From the NCBI RefSeq assembly GCF_018138715.1, contig NZ_JAGSHX010000001.1:744001-808000 (forward strand): 64,000 nucleotides of DNA, in the 5' to 3' direction. The position numbers and the translations under genes were made by a program. This document shows, one piece after another, positions 59,665 through 64,000 of this stretch (the first letter of the stretch is position 1; each line of letters opens with the position of its first letter). The notes beneath the pieces are model-generated. The model searched no databases, was not told the origin of the DNA, and saw only the letters and a list, made by a program, of their open reading frames with translations. Source of the DNA: Streptomyces asiaticus (lineage in GTDB: Bacteria; Actinomycetota; Actinomycetes; Streptomycetales; Streptomycetaceae).

Positions 59665-59956
59665 AGGGATCCGTCGACGAGAGCGCGCCGCTGCGGCCGG
59701 ACTCCGAAGCCGCCTACTCTGCGGTGAAGGCGGTCGCCGAGCAGAGGGCCTTGTGCTCGAATGGCGAAACGGCCGGCCGGGACAGGCGTACTTCGTCACC
59801 GACCAGCACCCGGTCATCCTCCGCGAGTTCATGGAGGCGTTGTTCGGGATCTACGGCGTCGATACGCCGATTCCCGACCTGGACGCCGGGACCGCCGCCC
59901 GCGAGGTCCCCGCCGGGTCGGGCGGATCGTGCGGGCCGCCGCTCAGGAGCACCTGA
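59665..59956 (+). pseudogene. NAD-dependent epimerase/dehydratase remnant
   Basis: One frame gives APLRPDSEAAYSAVKAVAEQRAL, the catalytic YxxxK region of an extended SDR. A second frame gives NGRPGQAYFVTDQHPVILREFMEALFGIYGVDTPIPDLDA, the C-terminal substrate-binding part of the same family. The piece between them and both ends are missing. Confidence 0.7.
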
Positions 59957-59978
59957 GTGGCGGCTGTCCGGTGATGGT

Positions 59979-60218
59979 CTAGAACGGCATGTGGCCTCGG
60001 GCGCGCCGCCCGGCGGAGCCGCTGCGGCCGACTGCCTTGGAACTGCTGCGGAAGGGTTTGCTGAGGATACGTCCCAGGAGCCCGGGGGCTTTGCCGCCGG
60101 CGCGTGATCCGGCGCCCAGGGTGCGTTGGGTGCCGCGTTCAGGGTGCCGGGACAGGCGTGGGACCAGGAAGGCCAGTACGGCCAGGACGGCACAGATACC
60201 AACAATGGCGAAGATCAT
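59979..60218 (-). CDS. Small conserved membrane protein
   Basis: 79 residues: an N-terminal membrane helix (MIFAIVGICAVLAVLAFLVPRLS) and a basic tail with HPERGTQRTLGAGSRAGGKAPGLLGRILSKPF and GRSGSAGRRARGHMPF. I recall close relatives in many streptomycetes, so it is likely a real gene; the function is unknown. Confidence 0.7.
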   Translation of the reverse strand: MIFAIVGICAVLAVLAFLVPRLSRHPERGTQRTLGAGSRAGGKAPGLLGRILSKPFRSSSKAVGRSGSAGRRARGHMPF

Positions 60219-60297
60219 GGCGAAGTACTCCCGTGTGAGGTGTGTCCGCCGCCGGGTACCCCCGTGGGTGCGGCCGCATGCCGCGACGGCTCAGGTG

Positions 60298-61413
60298 TTA
60301 CGACGCGACCGTGCCACCGGAGTGCCGATCGTTGTCTTCTGGCTGCTGTGGTGGGTGGCTGAGTTGTTCGCGCAGGTAGTTCCAGACCACGGCGATCAGT
60401 GCGGCGACCGGTACGGCGAGCAGACTGCCCACGATCCCGGCGAGGCTGCTGCCCAGCGTGACCGCCAGCAGGATGACCGCGGCGTGCAGGCCCAGGCCGC
60501 GGCTCTGGATCATGGGCTGGAACACATTGCCCTCGAGCTGCTGCACCACGACGATGATGGCCAGCGCGATGAGCGCGTCCGTGAGGCCGTTGGACACCAG
60601 CGCGATGAGTACCGCGACCGCGCCCGCGAACAGGGCTCCCACGATGGGGACGAACGCGGAGATGAAGGTCAGGACCGCCAGGGGCAGGATCAGTGGTACT
60701 CCCAAGGCCCACAGTCCGAGCCCGATGAGGATGGCGTCGAGCAGGCCGACCAGCGCCTGGGAACGCACGAAGGCGCCGAGGGTGTCCCAGCCGCGTGCGG
60801 CCACGGTGGGGACGTCGGTGGCCAGCCGGCCGGGCAGCTGGCGGGTGAGCCAGGGCAGGAACCGCGGGCCGTCCTTGAGGAAGAAGAACATCAGCAACAG
60901 CGCCAGGACGGTGGTGATCAGGCCGTCGACCACGGTGCTCACCCCGGTGACGACAGTGGTGACGATGTTGCCGGTGCTGCTCTGGAGTCGGGCGGCCGCG
61001 GTGTCGGAGGCCTTCGCGAGCTGGGCGTCGCCGATGTTCAGCGGTGGTCCGGCGGCCCATTGGCGTATCTGGTGGATGCCTTCGGTGACACCGTCGGTCA
61101 GTTCGCCGGACTGGGCGGCCACCGGTACGGCGATCAGCGCCACGATGCCCGTGGCGACCAGGAGGAACAGCACGGTCACGACCGAGGAGGCCAGCGCGGG
61201 AGGCCACCCGCGCCCGCGCAGAAAGCGGGCCGGGGGCCAGGTCAGGGTGGTGAGGAGCAGGCTGAGGACAAGTGGCCACAGGACCGGCCACATCCGGCCC
61301 AGAGCCCATAGGACCACCGCGGCCATGGCGAGGATCAGCAGCAGTTCGAGGGAGATTCGCGCTGACAGGCGGAGCGCGGCGCGGGTTCTCGTCGGATTCA
61401 ACGGGGCAGGCAT
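60298..61413 (-). CDS. AI-2E-family membrane transporter
   Basis: 371 residues with the AI-2E (PF01594) pattern: two N-terminal helices, a soluble loop (QSGELTDGVTEGIHQIRQWAAG), FFFLKDGPRFLPWL, and a C-terminal bundle with PLILPLAVLTFISAFVPIVGALFAGAVAVLIALVSNG and QQLEGNVFQPMIQSRGLGLH. Members export autoinducers, ions or other small molecules; the substrate is unknown here. Confidence 0.9.
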   Translation of the reverse strand: MPAPLNPTRTRAALRLSARISLELLLILAMAAVVLWALGRMWPVLWPLVLSLLLTTLTWPPARFLRGRGWPPALASSVVTVLFLLVATGIVALIAVPVAAQSGELTDGVTEGIHQIRQWAAGPPLNIGDAQLAKASDTAAARLQSSTGNIVTTVVTGVSTVVDGLITTVLALLLMFFFLKDGPRFLPWLTRQLPGRLATDVPTVAARGWDTLGAFVRSQALVGLLDAILIGLGLWALGVPLILPLAVLTFISAFVPIVGALFAGAVAVLIALVSNGLTDALIALAIIVVVQQLEGNVFQPMIQSRGLGLHAAVILLAVTLGSSLAGIVGSLLAVPVAALIAVVWNYLREQLSHPPQQPEDNDRHSGGTVAS

Positions 61414-61442
61414 GGACCCACCGGTACCCCGTTCGTGCTGTG

Positions 61443-62363
61443 CTATCGCCGCTGTCCGGGGCGGGGCCTGTGGGCGAACACCCATCGGTTGCCCGCCAGT
61501 GCGTCGTTGTGTTCGGGGCGCGGGCCGCGTCCGTGCCGGCGGGTGTAGTCGAAGGGGGTCCGGACGGTTGTGGTCCAGCCCTTGTCCGCGAGGTCGCCCG
61601 CGGAGTCGGGCCGTGGTTCCCGGCTGAACAGGTTGAGCAGGTCGATGCCGATCTGGTGTTGCGTCGCGGTGTAGAGGGGGCTGTCGCGGTATTCGAGCAA
61701 GTCCTTGTCGAGTTTGACCTCGAACGCCAGCGTGCTTCCGCCCGCGCTCAGCCGGTCCACCGTGCGGATGAGGTTCGTCTCGGAGGTGCTGGGCAGGTAG
61801 AACAGCAGCCCTTCGGCCAGCCAGGCGGTCGGTGCGGCCGTGTCGAAGCCCGCGTCGGTCAGTGCCGCGGCCCAGTCGGCGCGCAGGTCGAGGGGGATCG
61901 GTACGCGGGCCGCTTTCGGGGTGGTCGGCAGTCCGCCGAGCACCTTGTGCTTGAAGTCCAGCACGCCTTCCCGGTCGATCTCGAAGATCACACAGCCGGG
62001 AGGCCAGTCGAGTCGGAACGCCCGCGCATCCAACCCCGCCCCGAGCAGGACCACTTGGCGCGCCCCTCCCGCCCGCACCGACTGGAGGAGGAAGTCGTCG
62101 AGGACCCTGGTCCGCAGGCCGAAGTAGCGGGCGAAGCGCCCCCACAGCGGGTTCGCGTCTCCGTCCGGGACCTGGTGTATGCGCACCGGCCAGTCCGCGG
62201 AGGCCGGTGCGGCGTGGACGAAGTGTTCCGCGTAGATGTCTTGTGCCAGGCTGTCGTGGCGGTGGGTCTCGATCGCCCGGGCCGCGGCGACCATGAGAGC
62301 GGTCAGGCCGACACCCCCTTCCACGCCATCCACACCGGTGTTGTGATGCGCTGTGTCGGTCAT
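61443..62363 (-). CDS. SAM-dependent O-methyltransferase, LCM/PPM-like
   Basis: 306 residues, same family as the gene at 49002-49853: TRVLDDFLLQSVRAGGARQVVLLGAGLDARAFRLDWPPGCVIFEIDREGVLDFK and TAWLAEGLLFYLPSTSETNLIRTV. ATG 62363 overlaps the stop of the alcohol dehydrogenase gene (ATGA), so the two act in one pathway. Confidence 0.87.
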   Translation of the reverse strand: MTDTAHHNTGVDGVEGGVGLTALMVAAARAIETHRHDSLAQDIYAEHFVHAAPASADWPVRIHQVPDGDANPLWGRFARYFGLRTRVLDDFLLQSVRAGGARQVVLLGAGLDARAFRLDWPPGCVIFEIDREGVLDFKHKVLGGLPTTPKAARVPIPLDLRADWAAALTDAGFDTAAPTAWLAEGLLFYLPSTSETNLIRTVDRLSAGGSTLAFEVKLDKDLLEYRDSPLYTATQHQIGIDLLNLFSREPRPDSAGDLADKGWTTTVRTPFDYTRRHGRGPRPEHNDALAGNRWVFAHRPRPGQRR

Positions 62364-63487
62364 GTGTCCTCCCTTGGCCCCGCGGGAATCAGGACGGGTT
62401 TGACCACGCGGCCCGCGTCGCAGTCGCGTTCGGCTTGGTTGATGTCGGTGAGGGGATAGGTGCGGATCAGCTGGTCGAAGGGAAACCGCCCGGCCTGCCA
62501 GAGCCTGGTCAGCCGTGGGATCAGCAGTCCGGGCACCGCGTCCCCTTCGCAGATGTGGGAGATCCTCCGGCCCCGGTCCAAGGTCCCCGGTTCAAGTGGC
62601 AGTGGGGTATGGAGGCGTGCCACCAGGCCGAGGTGGCCGGTCGGGCGCAGGGCCCGGAGGGCGTTGTTGATCAGCTGGGGGGAGCCTGTGGTGTCCAGCG
62701 CGTAGTGTGTGCCGCCGTCGGTCAGTTGCCGGACGCGGTCGGGAAGGTCGGACAGGTCGGGCAGGCCGCCCGATGCGGCGTGCAGCGGGATCGCCTGGAG
62801 CCGCTCGGCGAGGGCCAGCCGCCCGGGGTGCCGGTCGACGGCCACGGTCACTGCCCCGGCGGCGGTGGCCGCCATCACCGCGGCCAGGCCGACCGCTCCG
62901 GCGCCGTAGACCGCGATGGTGTCGCCGGGGCCGACACCGAAGGAGTGGAAGACCGCTCCGGCGCCGGTGAGGAAGCCGCAGCCGAGCGGTCCGAGGAGTT
63001 CGATGGGCAGCGTGGGATCGACCCGGACGGCGTTGCGGGCCGGGACCATCGCGTATTCGGCGAAGGAGGACTGGCCGAACCAGCGGGGGGCCAGTGCGCC
63101 TCCGTCCGCGTCGGTGAACCGTGCCGCGTGTTCCCGCCGTCCGCCGAAGAGGTTCAGCGTGGGGAAGGAGTCACAGTAGGCGGGCGCCGCGCCCATGCAG
63201 TTCCGGCAGTGTCCGCAGGAGTCGAAGCTCAGCACGACGTGGTCGCCGGTGCTCAGGCCGGTGCCAGGGCCGCCTGTCTCCACGACGACTCCGGCCCCTT
63301 CGTGGCCGAGCACCGCGGGCAGTGGTGAGCGGCCGGCCGAGTGCCGCACCGCGAGATCGGTCCGGCACATCCCGCAGCCCGCGATCTTCACCAGGACCTC
63401 GCCGTCGCCCGGCCCCGCGTGCAGCATCACCTCCTCGAGGGTGAACCGGCTCTCGTACGAGCGCAGTACCGCCGCGGCGAACCTCAT
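62360..63487 (-). CDS. Zinc-dependent aryl-alcohol-type dehydrogenase
   Basis: 375 residues of the MDR family, benzyl-alcohol-dehydrogenase branch: catalytic zinc Cys in GCGMCRTDLAVRHSAG, GHEGAGVVVETGGPGTGL, full structural-zinc loop (CGHCRNCMGAAPAYCD) and NAD domain (GDTIAVYGAGAVGLAAVMAATAAGA). It interconverts an aromatic or allylic alcohol and aldehyde. It overlaps the upstream aldehyde dehydrogenase remnant and the downstream methyltransferase gene by ATGA, marking a three-gene operon. Confidence 0.9.
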   Translation of the reverse strand: MRFAAAVLRSYESRFTLEEVMLHAGPGDGEVLVKIAGCGMCRTDLAVRHSAGRSPLPAVLGHEGAGVVVETGGPGTGLSTGDHVVLSFDSCGHCRNCMGAAPAYCDSFPTLNLFGGRREHAARFTDADGGALAPRWFGQSSFAEYAMVPARNAVRVDPTLPIELLGPLGCGFLTGAGAVFHSFGVGPGDTIAVYGAGAVGLAAVMAATAAGAVTVAVDRHPGRLALAERLQAIPLHAASGGLPDLSDLPDRVRQLTDGGTHYALDTTGSPQLINNALRALRPTGHLGLVARLHTPLPLEPGTLDRGRRISHICEGDAVPGLLIPRLTRLWQAGRFPFDQLIRTYPLTDINQAERDCDAGRVVKPVLIPAGPREDT

Positions 63488-64000
63488 CCGCGCACCTCAA
63501 CCGGACGGTGTACGACGAACGGGCTGAGATTGCCGTACAGCCCCCACGGCCCGCCCGCCACGCCGACACCGCTGTCCTTGATGCCCGCGAAGGGCTGGGC
63601 GAGGGAGGTTTCGGCGTGGTGGTTGATCCACGCGGTTCCGCATTCCAGCCGGCCGGCCACCGCCTCGGCCGGTCCAGGGCGGTGCCCCATACCGAGTCGC
63701 CCAGCCCGAAGCCGGTGTCGTTGGCCGCTTCGATGGCTTCGTCGAGGCTGACGTACGGCAGCACCGGCAGGACCGGACCGAACTGCTCCTGCGTGACCAC
63801 GGGGCTGTCGGGCGGGGCATCGCCCAGGATGATGGGGGCGAAGAAGTAGCCCGGCCGGTCCAGCCGGTGGCCGCCGGCCACGGCACGGTCGGCAGTGGAC
63901 CTCACCGCGTATCGGCCGGTCGTCCTTGATCGGCTGGGTATCGGGGGCCAGCTCGGCGAAATAGCGCAGGCGTGCCGCCGTGCGGGCGACCTCCGCGTGC
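63484..64000 (-). pseudogene. Aldehyde dehydrogenase with internal deletion and frameshift, 5' end beyond the window
   Basis: The 5' visible part (HAEVARTAARLRYFAELAPDTQPIKDDRPIR) belongs to the N-terminal NAD domain. It jumps, in another frame, to VAGGHRLDRPGYFFAPIILGDAPPDSPVVTQEQFGPVLPVLPYVSLDEAIEAANDTGFGLGDSVWGT. It shifts again to AVAGRLECGTAWINHHAETSLAQPFAGIKDSGVGVAGGPWGLYGNLSPFVVHRPVEVRG. The middle, with the catalytic Cys and Glu, is deleted. It overlaps the alcohol dehydrogenase start (ATGA). Confidence 0.82.

Overview
The window is high-GC actinobacterial DNA, most likely from a Streptomyces or close relative. The reasons are the third-position GC bias, GTG and TTG starts, ATGA/GTGA stop-start overlaps, a snapalysin-type protease, an AfsR-like giant regulator, many secreted hydrolases, and both lasso-peptide and isonitrile biosynthesis genes. 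The mix of specialised metabolism, secreted enzymes and many broken genes points to an accessory part of the chromosome rather than the conserved core.

Layout. 0-5 kb: an MBL-fold hydrolase and a SnoaL-like protein form a probable operon under a divergent TetR regulator with two clear operators. The pair is split by an IS200/IS605-type element whose TnpB has lost its first RuvC block. A lipoprotein and a snapalysin-like metalloprotease follow. 5.2-13.8 kb: one co-directional operon holds a metal-chelate ABC importer (binding protein, permease, ATPase), an MFS exporter, an asparagine-synthetase-like amidotransferase, a cytochrome P450 and an isonitrile synthase of the DIT1/PvcA family. Together they look like a pathway for an isonitrile-bearing, possibly dimeric tyrosine-derived metal ligand. 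It is followed directly by a copper operon (small Met/His-rich membrane protein, CopA ATPase, PCuAC-like protein). 17.4-24 kb: secreted enzymes (a cutinase/polyester-hydrolase homologue, a PHB-depolymerase-like esterase, a GH16 glycosidase) with IclR and ArsR/SufR-like regulators, and an unfamiliar three-repeat secreted protein. 24.6-32.4 kb: an AfsR-like regulator converges on a complete lasso-peptide operon. Its 42-residue precursor has a predicted core WLTIGQTFDNVITTHRRLS and a W1-D9 ring. 32.4-39.6 kb: glyA-soxB-soxD-soxA-soxG for sarcosine oxidation coupled to serine formation, with a divergent GntR regulator. 41-44 kb: a membrane protein with a DesK-type two-component system.

From about 39.8 to 54.7 kb the DNA is a graveyard: remnants of a nitronate monooxygenase, a GNAT enzyme, an ISL3 transposase, two IS5-type transposases, a PepSY protein and an FAD monooxygenase. 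The ISL3 transposase gene is interrupted by a 2.4-kb group II intron whose exact ends, domain V and exon-binding sites can be read, but whose reverse transcriptase is frameshifted. A methyltransferase gene here is bracketed by inverted repeats, and a variant tRNA-Trp(CCA) closes the region. The rest (55-64 kb) carries a GNAT enzyme, a MarR-RidA pair with direct-repeat operators, an alpha/beta hydrolase, an AI-2E-type membrane protein, and an operon of alcohol dehydrogenase plus SAM methyltransferase behind a decayed aldehyde dehydrogenase.

All assignments come from reading motifs by eye. No database search was possible, so substrates and product structures are inference unless stated otherwise.
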